The notes under the pieces were generated by a model. That model did no database searches. It was not told the DNA's origin and saw only the letters and a program-made list of their open reading frames with translations. Made by a program: the position numbers and the translations under genes. 64,000 bases of DNA from Pseudomonas sp. ok272 (lineage in GTDB: Bacteria > Pseudomonadota > Gammaproteobacteria > Pseudomonadales > Pseudomonadaceae): positions 124,001-188,000 of the forward strand of contig NZ_FOCB01000007.1 in the NCBI RefSeq assembly GCF_900109995.1. The letters are read 5' to 3'. Below are positions 33,060 to 44,008 of the stretch, one piece after another. Numbering within the stretch: the stretch's first letter is position 1; each line of letters begins with the position of its first letter.

Positions 33060-33253
33060 CCCTCACCTCATTGAAGATAAGTCCCACTCCCCAAACTAGA
33101 GCTTAGCTTCGCTGAACAAACCGGCTGTGCGCCGCGACCAACGGCCCGCATGGGGCCTGGGCTACGCAATCAGGGTTTCCCTAGGCCGAGCGCGGTCATG
33201 TATGCTACGGCGCTTCCTGTAACTCCACTTCCAGCTTGGCTGGGCATCGAAAA

Positions 33254-33315
33254 CGCCACAGGTGGCGCAATCCAGGTCCAGCGTTGCATTGAAGAGGATT
33301 AGGCCACCCCTAATC
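33254..33315 (+). promoter_or_regulatory. Two hairpins in the leuS leader
   Basis: CGCCAC/GTGGCG (33254-33259 with 33262-33267) and GATTAGG/CCTAATC (33297-33303 with 33309-33315) are two perfect inverted repeats in the leader. The second ends 15 bases before the leuS ATG. A possible -10 TATGCT lies near 33203. The arrangement could affect leuS translation; no T-box or known riboswitch pattern is present. Confidence 0.35.
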
Positions 33316-33321
33316 AGTTAA

Positions 33322-35937
<2,616 letters not shown>

Positions 35938-35946
35938 ATTGGACCA

Positions 35947-35968
35947 GGCGCCAGGTGAGCCTGGCGCC
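35947..35968 (+). terminator. Hairpin between leuS and lptE
   Basis: GGCGCCAGG and CCTGGCGCC form a perfect 9-bp stem with a TGAG loop 10 bp after the leuS stop. No T tract follows, so it is more likely a processing or attenuation hairpin inside an operon than a full terminator. Confidence 0.4.
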
Positions 35969-36025
35969 GAGTAAAACCTTTCGGGCCGCACGGTCGGCCC
36001 ACACGGTTTCAAGGGGAGCAACAAG

Positions 36026-36631
36026 ATGATCAAACGCAATTTGCTGGTGATGGGCCTTGCCGTCCTGCTGAGCGCCTGTGGTTTCCAGCTGCGCGGTACC
36101 GGCACCTCGGAACTGGCGATCAAGGAAATCGACCTGAGCGCCCGTAACGCCTATGGCGACACCATCACGATGATGCGCCAGACCCTGCAAAGCAGCGGCG
36201 TCAAGGTCATCGCCGGTGCACCGTACAAACTGGTGTTCACCAATGAACAGGACAGCTCGCGCATCCTGAGCTACGTTGGCGGTTCGCAAACCGGCGAGTA
36301 TGAGCTGTCGACCGTGCTGAACTACGAGATCGTGGGCAACAACAACCTGTCGCTGCTCAACGACAAGCTGCAAGTACGCAAAGTCGTGATGCATGACGGC
36401 AGCAACATCACCGGTTCCGTCCAGGAAAACGACGAGGCCCGCAAGGAGATCCGTCGCGACCTGGTGCAACGCATGATGCTGCGCCTGCAACAGCTGACGC
36501 CGGCGCAACTGGATGCCCTGCAACAGACCGCCGATGCACGCGCCAAGGCTGAAGCCGATGCGCTGCGAGCGGCCCAGAACGCTGAAGCGAACACCCCGCG
36601 CCAGTCGCCGCTGCAAGTACCTGCCGAGTAA
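36026..36631 (+). CDS. lptE: LPS-assembly lipoprotein LptE
   Basis: A 201-residue outer-membrane lipoprotein that plugs LptD and helps deliver LPS to the surface. The lipobox is LSACGFQLRG with Cys at about residue 15, so Lnt and Lol processing are expected. GGGGAGCAAC precedes the ATG. The C-terminal part (about 165-201) is Ala/Glu/Arg-rich and probably helical or disordered. Confidence 0.93.
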   Translation: MIKRNLLVMGLAVLLSACGFQLRGTGTSELAIKEIDLSARNAYGDTITMMRQTLQSSGVKVIAGAPYKLVFTNEQDSSRILSYVGGSQTGEYELSTVLNYEIVGNNNLSLLNDKLQVRKVVMHDGSNITGSVQENDEARKEIRRDLVQRMMLRLQQLTPAQLDALQQTADARAKAEADALRAAQNAEANTPRQSPLQVPAE

Positions 36632-36636
36632 GCCTT

Positions 36637-36658
36637 ACGGGGCGCCCCGGCGCCCCGT
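36637..36658 (+). terminator. GC-rich hairpin between lptE and holA
   Basis: ACGGGGCGCC and GGCGCCCCGT form a perfect 10-bp inverted repeat followed by TTTG. It lies 5 bp after the lptE stop and 13 bp before holA. It could reduce, rather than stop, transcription into holA. Confidence 0.5.
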
Positions 36659-36670
36659 TTGCCCCGCCTT

Positions 36671-37708
36671 ATGAAACTCGCCCCCGCCCAACTCGCAAAA
36701 CACCTGCAAGGCAGCCTTGCGCCTGTGTACATCATCAGCGGCGACGACCCGCTGCTGTGCCAGGAAGCCGCCGATGCCATTCGCGCGACTGCCCGCCAGC
36801 AGGGCTTTGACGAACGCCAAGTATTCAGCGCCGATGCCAGCTTTGATTGGGGCACGTTGCTGCAAGCCGGTGCGAGCATGTCGCTGTTCGCCGAGAAACG
36901 CCTGCTCGAACTGCGCTTGCCGTCCGGTAAGCCCGGCGACAAGGGCGCGGCGGCGCTGATGGAATACTGCTCACGCCCGGCCGAAGACACACTTTTGCTG
37001 ATCAGCCTGCCCAAGTTGGACGGCAGCGCGCAGAAGACCAAGTGGGGCAAGGCGTTGGTCGAAGGTGCGCAGACCCAGTTCGTGCAGATCTGGCCGGTGG
37101 ATATCGGCCAGTTGCCACAGTGGATTCGCCAGCGCCTGTCCCAGGCCGGGCTGAGCGCCAGCCAGGACGCCGTGGAACTGATCGCGGCCCGGGTCGAAGG
37201 CAACCTGCTGGCGGCCGCCCAGGAAATCGAAAAGCTCAAGCTGATGGCCGAGGGTGGGCAGATCACCGTCGAGACCGTGCAGGGCGCCGTGGCCGACAGT
37301 GCGCGCTTCGATGTGTTCGGGCTCACCGACGCGATCCTCAATGGCGAAGCCGCCCACGCCCTGCGCATGCTCGAAGGCCTGCGCGGCGAAGGCGTGGAGC
37401 CACCGGTGATCCTCTGGGCCCTGGCCCGGGAACTGCGCCTGCTGGCCAACCTGTCACTTCAATTCAGCCAGGGCGTGCCGTTGGACAAGGCCTTCAGTCA
37501 GGCTCGACCGCCGGTGTGGGACAAGCGCAAACCGCTGATGAGCAAGGCCCTGCAACGCTACTCGGCGCCGCGCTGGGCGCAACTGCTGCTCGAAGCGCAA
37601 CGCATCGATGCACAAATCAAGGGCCAGGCCGCCGGATCGCCGTGGATGAGCCTTAGCCGTCTGTCGCTGTTGATGGCCGGGCAGCGCCTGAGTTTGCCGG
37701 CCGAGTAA
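36671..37708 (+). CDS. holA: DNA polymerase III subunit delta
   Basis: A 345-residue clamp-loader subunit that opens the beta clamp. Family features are KLAPAQLAKHL, YIISGDDPLLCQEAADAIR at the N-terminus, and the three-domain AAA+-like length. The delta subunit lacks a working Walker A, as here. The start at 36671 (MKLAPAQL) fits family length better than 36659. Confidence 0.95.
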   Translation: MKLAPAQLAKHLQGSLAPVYIISGDDPLLCQEAADAIRATARQQGFDERQVFSADASFDWGTLLQAGASMSLFAEKRLLELRLPSGKPGDKGAAALMEYCSRPAEDTLLLISLPKLDGSAQKTKWGKALVEGAQTQFVQIWPVDIGQLPQWIRQRLSQAGLSASQDAVELIAARVEGNLLAAAQEIEKLKLMAEGGQITVETVQGAVADSARFDVFGLTDAILNGEAAHALRMLEGLRGEGVEPPVILWALARELRLLANLSLQFSQGVPLDKAFSQARPPVWDKRKPLMSKALQRYSAPRWAQLLLEAQRIDAQIKGQAAGSPWMSLSRLSLLMAGQRLSLPAE

Positions 37709-37731
37709 GGCGCTCGACCGCGTGGCCTTTG

Positions 37732-37795
37732 TTCGCGGGCAAGCCTCGCTCCTACAAGGCACGTCGACAACCAAGGAGCGAGGCTTGCCCGCGAA
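37732..37795. repeat. REP pair in opposite (tail-facing) orientation
   Basis: TTCGCGGGCAAGCCTCGCTC comes first and GGAGCGAGGCTTGCCCGCGA second, the reverse of the usual REPIN order in this window. The spacer is short. Confidence 0.8.
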
Positions 37796-37895
37796 CAGCG
37801 CACGAAAGGTCCTACACATTGTAGGGACTAGACAGAATCCTCTCTTCGGCCGATCATTCCCCCCGCTACCCCCCACCTCAAAGAGAGTACCGCCC

Positions 37896-38051
37896 ATGAG
37901 CACAAAAAAGCGGCCCAACAAGGCCAAGTCCATCGTCGCCCAGCCATTGTTCCGCAGCCGCCAGGAACAGCCGGCCAAAGGCAAAGGCAGCTACCGCCGC
38001 GAAGCCTTCCAGTCTAAAAGCTGGGAGGCTTCTTACTTTCTGGCGGCTTAA
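37896..38051 (+). CDS. arfA: Alternative ribosome-rescue factor ArfA
   Basis: A 51-residue basic protein. The central motif PLFRSRQEQPAKGKGSYRR aligns with the conserved PLFRxRxExxKKGKGSYxRK of ArfA, which recruits RF2 to ribosomes stalled on non-stop mRNA when tmRNA fails. The family is known to be made from truncated mRNA, with a hairpin inside the coding region. Exactly such a hairpin is present at 38001-38032. The ATG at 37896 is chosen over a longer frame because the family begins here. Confidence 0.88.
   Translation: MSTKKRPNKAKSIVAQPLFRSRQEQPAKGKGSYRREAFQSKSWEASYFLAA
38001..38032 (+). terminator. Hairpin inside the arfA coding sequence
   Basis: GAAGCCTTCCAG (38001-38012) pairs with CTGGGAGGCTTC (38021-38032) over 12 bp with one G-U pair and an 8-base loop, followed by TTACTTTC. 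It begins at codon 36 of arfA. In known arfA genes a terminator or RNase III site in the frame produces the active truncated protein and makes synthesis depend on tmRNA failure. Confidence 0.7.
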
Positions 38052-38112
38052 AGCACAGCACCCCCGCTCCATGTTAAGGTCGGCACCTGATTCGTATTCT
38101 CTGGACCTGTGC

Positions 38113-39435
38113 ATGCCCCTTTGTATTTCCCGTCGTTGGCACCTACGCCAACTGATCGCTGCCACAAGCCTCGTTCTGCTTGTCGCCTGCGCGGAAAAAC
38201 CCACCGCCGCCGACGCCCAACCGCTGCAAACCGTCCCTGTCTCCGTGGCCCCGGCCATTGTCCCGCCTGTGGTACCCACCGGTGACAACCTGGCGATCCA
38301 GCCCACCCAGACCTTTGCCGAATGGCAAGCCGGCTTTCGCGTGGACGCCCTCGCCGCCGGGATCCGCCCCGAACTGTTCGACCGCGCCTTTGCCGGGGTC
38401 ACGCCGGACATGAGCGTGATCCGCGCCGACCGCAGCCAGCCCGAGTTCTCCCGCCCGGTGTGGGAATACCTCGACGGCGCCTTGTCCGCCATTCGCGTGC
38501 GCAAGGGCCAGGCACTGCTCGATCAATACGCCGAGACCCTGAGCGCCATCGAGCAACGCTATGGCGTCGACCGCCAGGCGCTGGTGGCCGTGTGGGGCAT
38601 GGAAAGCAACTTCGGCAGCTTCCAGGGCGACAAGTCGGTGATTCGCTCCCTCGCGACCCTGGCCTATGAAGGCCGCCGCCCGGGCTTCGCTCACGCCCAA
38701 CTGCTGGCCGCGCTGCAGATCCTGCAACAAGGCGACATCACGCCCGAGAAGATGCTCGGTTCCTGGGCCGGCGCCATGGGCCAGACTCAATTCATTCCAA
38801 CCACCTACAACACCCACGCCGTGGACTTCGATGGCGATGGCCGGCGCAACATCTGGGACAGCCCGGCCGATGCGCTGGCCTCCACCGCCCATTACCTGCA
38901 AAGCTCGGGCTGGCAGAAAGGCCAGCCGTGGGGCTTCGAGGTGGCGGTGCCGAGTGGTTTCAACTACTCGTTGGCCGACGGCGCGATCCGCAAGAGCGTC
39001 GCCGAATGGCTGCAACTGGGGGTGACGCTGCCCGCAGGAGCGAGTGTGCCGCCCGGTGCCGAGCAACTGTCCGCCACCCTGCTGCTACCGGCCGGCTATC
39101 GCGGCCCGGCGTTCCTGCTGCTGGACAACTTCCGGGCAGTGCTCAAGTACAACAACTCGTCGTCCTATGCCCTGGCCGTGAACCTGTTGTCGGAGCGTTT
39201 CAGTGGCGCAGGCATGATCCGCGGCGAGTGGCCCAAGGATGACGTGCCCTTGAGCCGATCCGAGCGCATCGAGTTGCAGAGCCTGCTGAGTGCCCACCAA
39301 TACGACGCAGGCAACGCCGATGGCATCATCGGCGCCAACACCCGCAAGGCGATCCGCGCCGCACAGGAGTCGTTTGGCTGGCCGGCCGATGGCTATCCGA
39401 CGCACAAATTGCTGGAAGGCTTGCGTAAGCGCTAA
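38113..39435 (+). CDS. Lytic murein transglycosylase, MltB/SltB3 family, with peptidoglycan-binding domain
   Basis: A 440-residue predicted lipoprotein (lipobox LLVACAEK, Cys near 22). The MltB-type catalytic domain (GH103) has the catalytic Glu in GMESNFGSF, then MGQTQFIPTTY and VDFDGDGRRNIW. A C-terminal PG_binding_1 domain follows (about 380-440, AGNADGIIGANTRKAIRAAQ). It cleaves glycan strands to 1,6-anhydro ends. From memory it corresponds to PAO1 SltB3 (PA3992). The start at 38113 gives a clean lipoprotein signal. Confidence 0.88.
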   Translation: MPLCISRRWHLRQLIAATSLVLLVACAEKPTAADAQPLQTVPVSVAPAIVPPVVPTGDNLAIQPTQTFAEWQAGFRVDALAAGIRPELFDRAFAGVTPDMSVIRADRSQPEFSRPVWEYLDGALSAIRVRKGQALLDQYAETLSAIEQRYGVDRQALVAVWGMESNFGSFQGDKSVIRSLATLAYEGRRPGFAHAQLLAALQILQQGDITPEKMLGSWAGAMGQTQFIPTTYNTHAVDFDGDGRRNIWDSPADALASTAHYLQSSGWQKGQPWGFEVAVPSGFNYSLADGAIRKSVAEWLQLGVTLPAGASVPPGAEQLSATLLLPAGYRGPAFLLLDNFRAVLKYNNSSSYALAVNLLSERFSGAGMIRGEWPKDDVPLSRSERIELQSLLSAHQYDAGNADGIIGANTRKAIRAAQESFGWPADGYPTHKLLEGLRKR

Positions 39436-39440
39436 ACGCT

Positions 39441-39528
39441 TCGCGAGCAGGCTCGCTCCCACAAGGTTGTGTGTTGACTCAGAGAATGTGAGCAACACTG
39501 ATTACTGTGGGAGCGAGCCTGCTCGCGA
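39441..39528. repeat. REP pair, tail-facing orientation
   Basis: TCGCGAGCAGGCTCGCTCCC at 39441 and GTGGGAGCGAGCCTGCTCGC from about 39507 are complementary arms around a 45-bp spacer, between convergent genes. Confidence 0.85.
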
Positions 39529-39553
39529 TGACTGACTGTCAGGCAAAGAACTG

Positions 39554-40504
39554 CTAGGCCCTGACCACCACATCCTGCTCCAACACCAACGACTGCCCCC
39601 CCGCATCCAGGGTCACCAACGCGCCCATCGGCAATGTCAGGTTCGGGTCGCAATGACCGCTGCGCCAGCCCGCCAGCACCGGGATCCGGAAGGGCTCGAA
39701 CGTCTGCTTGAGCAACCGCGCCAGCGCCTCGCTGTCCACTCCCGCCACATCCCCCACCAAGACCCCGCGCAAGCGGCTCAGCTTGCCCGCCAGGCGCAAG
39801 TGCGTCAGCAGGCGGTCGATGCGATACAGCGGCTCGTTGACGTCCTCGATAAACAGAATGACGCCGTCGGCATCGATTTCGAACGCCGTGCCCAGCGTGG
39901 CCGCGATCATCGACAGATTGCCCCCCAGCAGGCGGCCGTGAGCGATGCCAGGCGAGAGGGTGGTCAACGGGTAGGCCACCGGGTGCGCCAGTAGACTCCC
40001 GGCCGTCAGTTGCCCCCTGAGCAGGCTGAACAACGATGCCTCGGTCGGCGCCTGCTTGTCCCCCAGCAGATCGGCGTTGAGCATCGGCCCGTGAAAGGTC
40101 ACGAACCCCGCATAACGGCTGATCGCCAGGTGCAGCGCGGTGATATCGCTGTAGCCGACAAACGGCTTGGCATTGCGCCGCAGCAACTCATAGTCGATCT
40201 GGTCCAGCAGGCGCGGGCTGCCGTAGCCTCCCCGCAAGCACAGGATGGCGTCGATGGCCGGGTCGGCAAACGCCGCGTGCAGATCGCGCAAGCGCACCTC
40301 ATCACTGCCAGCCAGGTAGCCGTCCCGCTCCGTGACCCCCGGGAAGATCCGCAGCGAGTAGCCCCGCGAGCGCATCCAATGCAAGGCCTTTTCGGTATCC
40401 AGTGCCGCCGGGCCGGCCGGCGCGATCACGCCAATCAGCCCTTCGGCCGGCAACGCCGGGACCGGGGAATGTTCGGTAAGGATTGGGGTGGAGCGCGTGG
40501 TCAT
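39554..40504 (-). CDS. ldcA: LD-carboxypeptidase (peptidase S66, LdcA family)
   Basis: A 316-residue serine peptidase that removes the terminal D-Ala from recycled tetrapeptides. Family motifs are IGVIAPAGPA at the N-terminus, LRGGYGSPRLLDQIDYE, the nucleophile Ser in VGYSDITALH, and GGNLSMIA in the second domain. The start at 40504 is preceded by AGGGAGA, better than the ATG-less extension upstream. The Mpl ligase of the same recycling route is encoded at 61953. Confidence 0.88.
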   Translation of the reverse strand: MTTRSTPILTEHSPVPALPAEGLIGVIAPAGPAALDTEKALHWMRSRGYSLRIFPGVTERDGYLAGSDEVRLRDLHAAFADPAIDAILCLRGGYGSPRLLDQIDYELLRRNAKPFVGYSDITALHLAISRYAGFVTFHGPMLNADLLGDKQAPTEASLFSLLRGQLTAGSLLAHPVAYPLTTLSPGIAHGRLLGGNLSMIAATLGTAFEIDADGVILFIEDVNEPLYRIDRLLTHLRLAGKLSRLRGVLVGDVAGVDSEALARLLKQTFEPFRIPVLAGWRSGHCDPNLTLPMGALVTLDAGGQSLVLEQDVVVRA

Positions 40505-40600
40505 CCGTGATTCTCCCTGCGTGACGGTTGCCACACACAGTAGTCAGGAACGGGGACAAACAGAAGAGGCTTGGCCGTACCAAAAGTTTCAGACAAAACA

Positions 40601-40637
40601 ACGCCCGCAAGGCTTGGAGGCCTTGCGGGCGTTTTTC
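40601..40637. terminator. Strong bidirectional rho-independent terminator after lipA
   Basis: ACGCCCGCAAGGC and GCCTTGCGGGCGT make a perfect 13-bp stem with a TTGGAG loop. A T5 run follows on the plus strand, and GTTGTTTTG on the minus strand. It is 11 bp beyond the lipA stop, so its main role is to end the lipB-lipA transcript. Confidence 0.85.
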
Positions 40638-40647
40638 ACGCGCTGGA

Positions 40648-41670
40648 TCAGGACGACATCAGTTCGGCCTTGACCAGCTTCGCCTGCTCGTCGGCGTGGT
40701 ACGAAGAACGTACCAACGGCCCGGACGCGACGTTCTTGAAGCCCATCTTGTAGCCTTCCTCGGCGAACCAGGCGAAGGTGTCCGGGTGCACGAAACGCTG
40801 CACCGGCAAGTGGCTGCGCGACGGCTGCAGGTACTGGCCCAGGGTCAGCATGTCGATGTCGTGCTCACGCATGCGCTGCATGACTTCGATGACCTCTTCG
40901 TCGGTTTCGCCCAGGCCCAGCATCAAGCCGGACTTGGTCGGAATGTGCGGCATCATCTGCTTGAACTTCTGCAGCAGGGTCAGCGACCACTGGTAGTCCG
41001 AACCCGGACGTGCGGCCTTGTACAGGCGGGGCACGGTTTCCAGGTTGTGGTTGAACACATCCGGCGGCTCGGCGGCGGTGATTTGCAGCGCCACGTCCAT
41101 CCGGCCGCGGTAGTCCGGCACCAGGGTCTCCAGTTGCACGTTCGGCGACAGCTTGCGGATCTCGCGGATGCAGTCGGCAAAGTGCTGGGCACCGCCGTCA
41201 CGCAGGTCGTCGCGGTCCACCGAGGTGATCACCACGTACTTGAGCTTCAGGTCAGCGATGGCGATAGCCAGGCTCTCGGGCTCATTGACGTCCAGCGGCT
41301 TCGGCCGACCGTGGCCAACGTCACAGAACGGGCACCGGCGGGTGCAGATGTCGCCCATGATCATGAAGGTCGCGGTGCCACCGGAGAAGCATTCGCCCAG
41401 GTTCGGGCAGGAGGCTTCTTCGCAGACGCTGTGCAACTTGTGCTTGCGCAGCAGGGCCTTGATCCGGTCGACTTCCGGCGACACCGGGATGCGCACGCGA
41501 ATCCAGTCGGGCTTCTTGGGCAGTTCAGTGGTCGGAATGATCTTCACCGGGATGCGTGCAACCTTCTCGGCGCCGCGCAGCTTGACGCCGGCCTCGACCT
41601 TGGCACGCGGGGCCGGACGCTCGGTGACATCCAGCGTGGGGATCATGGTTTGCACTGCATCAGTAGTCAT
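40648..41670 (-). CDS. lipA: Lipoyl synthase
   Basis: A 340-residue radical-SAM enzyme that inserts two sulfurs into the octanoyl group. The auxiliary cluster Cys are in [13 protein letters not shown], and the SAM cluster is [17 protein letters not shown] and the C-terminal SSYHADEQ are typical. The gene lies directly after lipB (1 bp gap) and before a strong terminator. Confidence 0.96.
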   Translation of the reverse strand: MTTDAVQTMIPTLDVTERPAPRAKVEAGVKLRGAEKVARIPVKIIPTTELPKKPDWIRVRIPVSPEVDRIKALLRKHKLHSVCEEASCPNLGECFSGGTATFMIMGDICTRRCPFCDVGHGRPKPLDVNEPESLAIAIADLKLKYVVITSVDRDDLRDGGAQHFADCIREIRKLSPNVQLETLVPDYRGRMDVALQITAAEPPDVFNHNLETVPRLYKAARPGSDYQWSLTLLQKFKQMMPHIPTKSGLMLGLGETDEEVIEVMQRMREHDIDMLTLGQYLQPSRSHLPVQRFVHPDTFAWFAEEGYKMGFKNVASGPLVRSSYHADEQAKLVKAELMSS

Positions 41671-41671
41671 A

Positions 41672-42319
41672 TCAGTCGATTCCGCCCGTTAGGGTCGTCT
41701 GCTCAGCATAGTCGAGGTGTTTGACGAGCTGCGCGCGCAGCCGGGCACTTACCTCGGCAAATTCAATCGGCCCTGTATGGTCGCGCAACTGGGTCATTGC
41801 CAACCCGGCGTAGCCACAGGGGTTAATCCGTCGGAACGGTTCCAGGTCCATGTCCACGTTCAGGGCCAGGCCATGAAAGGAACAACCGTGGCGGATGCGC
41901 AGGCCCAGGGACGCAATCTTCGCCCCGTCGACATACACACCCGGCGCATCGGCCTTGGCCACGGCGGTCACGCCGTAGCTGGCCAGCAGCTCGATCAGGC
42001 AGGCTTCCATGCGGCTGACCAGGTCACGCACGCCAAACCCCAGCTTGCGCACATCCAGCAGCAGATAAGCCACCAACTGGCCCGGGCCGTGATAGGTCAC
42101 CTGGCCACCGCGATCGACCTGCACCACCGGGATTGCCCCCGGCAGCAGCAGGTGCTCGGCCTTGCCGGCCTGGCCCTGGGTGAACACCGACGGGTGCTCC
42201 ACCAGCCAGATCTCGTCGGCGCGCGTACTGCCACGCTCGTTGGTGAACCGCTGCATGGCATGCCAGACCGGCTCGTAGGCCAGTTGGCCCAGCTCGCGAA
42301 AGCCCAGCGGCTCGGCCAT
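41672..42319 (-). CDS. lipB: Octanoyl-[acyl-carrier-protein] transferase
   Basis: A 215-residue enzyme that moves octanoate from ACP to lipoyl domains. The catalytic Lys and Cys are in the motifs [12 protein letters not shown] and [35 protein letters not shown] is the family signature. The ATG at 42319 overlaps the ybeD stop by one base, showing coupling in a ybeD-lipB-lipA operon. Confidence 0.95.
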   Translation of the reverse strand: MAEPLGFRELGQLAYEPVWHAMQRFTNERGSTRADEIWLVEHPSVFTQGQAGKAEHLLLPGAIPVVQVDRGGQVTYHGPGQLVAYLLLDVRKLGFGVRDLVSRMEACLIELLASYGVTAVAKADAPGVYVDGAKIASLGLRIRHGCSFHGLALNVDMDLEPFRRINPCGYAGLAMTQLRDHTGPIEFAEVSARLRAQLVKHLDYAEQTTLTGGID

Positions 42320-42594
42320 CACAGCACCATGTGCACGAAGCCGGTAGCCCGCAATTCGCTGTTGATGTTGTACAGCTGGTCTTGGTCGGTGGCGACGATG
42401 TGCAACTGGATAGTGGTGTATTTACCGTTGGTGCTTTGGCGCTCATCGATACGTTCATGGTTGATCGTCGCGTGTTTCTTGACGATCTCGATGATCTTGT
42501 CCTTGTTGCCCACACCGGTATCGCTGATCACCTTAACCGGGTAATCCACGTTGGGGAATTCGATCTTTGGCGCCTTTACTTCGGTATCGGTCAT
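42319..42594 (-). CDS. ybeD: YbeD-family (DUF493) protein
   Basis: A 91-residue ferredoxin-fold protein resembling allosteric ACT-like domains ([36 protein letters not shown]). It is conserved next to lipB in gammaproteobacteria; a regulatory role in lipoate or D-Ala metabolism has been suggested but is not shown here. It begins the short ybeD-lipB-lipA operon. Confidence 0.9.
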   Translation of the reverse strand: MTDTEVKAPKIEFPNVDYPVKVISDTGVGNKDKIIEIVKKHATINHERIDERQSTNGKYTTIQLHIVATDQDQLYNINSELRATGFVHMVL

Positions 42595-42627
42595 GGCGTA
42601 ACGGCCTCGTAAGCCTGGGCGACGAAC

Positions 42628-42658
42628 AAGGCCCCGCGCCGGATCAGCACGGGGCCTT
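42628..42658 (-). terminator. Terminator of the PBP5 gene
   Basis: AAGGCCCCG (42628-42636) and CGGGGCCTT (42650-42658) form a 9-bp stem. On the minus strand it is followed by GTTCGTCG, only partly T-rich. It lies 15 bp beyond the stop of the D-Ala-D-Ala carboxypeptidase gene. Confidence 0.6.
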
Positions 42659-42672
42659 GCGGGGCGCCACTA

Positions 42673-43830
42673 TCAGTTGAACAAGCCGTAGAAGAATAGA
42701 CGGATGCTATCCCACATGCGACGCAAGATTCCACCTTCCTCGACCGCGTCCAGGGCGATCAGATCGGCGCTGTGCACCACTTTGTCGTCCAGTTTCACTT
42801 CGACTTTACCGATCACATCGCCCTTGGCGATAGGTGCGATCAGTTGTGGGTTCATGGTCATGCTGGCCGCGAGCTTTTTCAGCTGGCCTTTTGGCAGGGT
42901 CATGGTCAGGTCTTGCGCCAGGCCGGCCTTGACCTGGTTGGTGGTGCCCTTCCATACCGGGGCCTGGGCCAACTCGGCACCCTTCTGATAGAAGGTCTGG
43001 GTTTCGAAGAAGCGGAAACCGTAGGTCAGCAGCTTCTGGGTTTCCGCGGCGCGGGCCGATTCGCTGTTGGTACCGAATACCACGGCGATCAGGCGCATGC
43101 CATCACGTACCGCCGAGGACACCATGCAGTAGCCGGCTTCGTCGGTGTGGCCGGTCTTCAGGCCATCGACGGTCTTGTCACGCCACAGCAGCAGGTTGCG
43201 GTTGGGCTGCTTGATGCCGTTCCAGAAGAACTCTTTCTGCGAGTAGATCGCGTAGTGAGCCGGGTCTTCGTGGATGATCGCGCGCGCCAGTGTCGCCATG
43301 TCGTGCGCCGAGGAGTAGTGCTCGGGGTTCGGCAGGCCGGTCGGGTTCATGAAGTGGCTGTTGGTCATACCCAGGTCGGCCACGGTTTTGTTCATCATGT
43401 CGGCGAAAGCGTCTTCGCTGCCGGCGATGTGCTCGGCGAGCGCAACGCTGGCGTCGTTGCCCGACTGGATGATGATGCCGTGCAGCAGGTCGCTGACGGT
43501 GACCTGCGAGCCGACCTTGATGAACATCCGCGAACCGCCGGTGCGCCAGGCGTTCTCGCTGACGGTCACCGGATCGTTCTCACCGATCTGGCCGCGACGG
43601 ATTTCCAGGGTCGCGATGTAGGCAGTCATCAGCTTGGTCAGGCTGGCAGGCGGCAGGCGCTGGTCACCGTTGTTCTCGACCAGCACGTTGCCACTGCTGG
43701 CGTCCATCAGCACGTAGGCCTTGGCAGCCAGTTGCGGTGGCGACGGCATCATCTCGACCGCGAACGCGGCCGGAGACAGGAGTAGCGGGACTAACAGGAA
43801 CAGGCGTTTGGCAAAGGTGGTGATGTTCAT
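42673..43830 (-). CDS. dacA: D-alanyl-D-alanine carboxypeptidase (PBP5/6 type)
   Basis: A 385-residue low-molecular-mass PBP with a signal peptide (MNITTFAKRLFLLVPLLLSPAAFA). Catalytic motifs are S63-x-x-K66 (ASLTKLM), SGN in IQSGNDAS, and KTG in DGLKTGHTDEAG. A PBP5 C-terminal domain and an amphipathic membrane anchor (SIRLFFYGLFN) follow. It trims pentapeptides in the periplasm. The PAO1 homologue in this place is called dacC by some; I use the family name. Confidence 0.94.
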   Translation of the reverse strand: MNITTFAKRLFLLVPLLLSPAAFAVEMMPSPPQLAAKAYVLMDASSGNVLVENNGDQRLPPASLTKLMTAYIATLEIRRGQIGENDPVTVSENAWRTGGSRMFIKVGSQVTVSDLLHGIIIQSGNDASVALAEHIAGSEDAFADMMNKTVADLGMTNSHFMNPTGLPNPEHYSSAHDMATLARAIIHEDPAHYAIYSQKEFFWNGIKQPNRNLLLWRDKTVDGLKTGHTDEAGYCMVSSAVRDGMRLIAVVFGTNSESARAAETQKLLTYGFRFFETQTFYQKGAELAQAPVWKGTTNQVKAGLAQDLTMTLPKGQLKKLAASMTMNPQLIAPIAKGDVIGKVEVKLDDKVVHSADLIALDAVEEGGILRRMWDSIRLFFYGLFN

Positions 43831-44008
43831 CCGTCTCTCGAAATCGCTAATGGAAACTGCCCAAAGGCAAAACTAATCTGACAACCCTAGGGGCTATCGC
43901 GTGTTCAGTCGTTCACTCATCAACCCTTGCCGGGCTTTTGTTGTACGGCGAGCCAACAACTCAGGTCCGCCCCCCAATACCGCAAGCGAACCTTGAATCA
44001 GGAATTAC

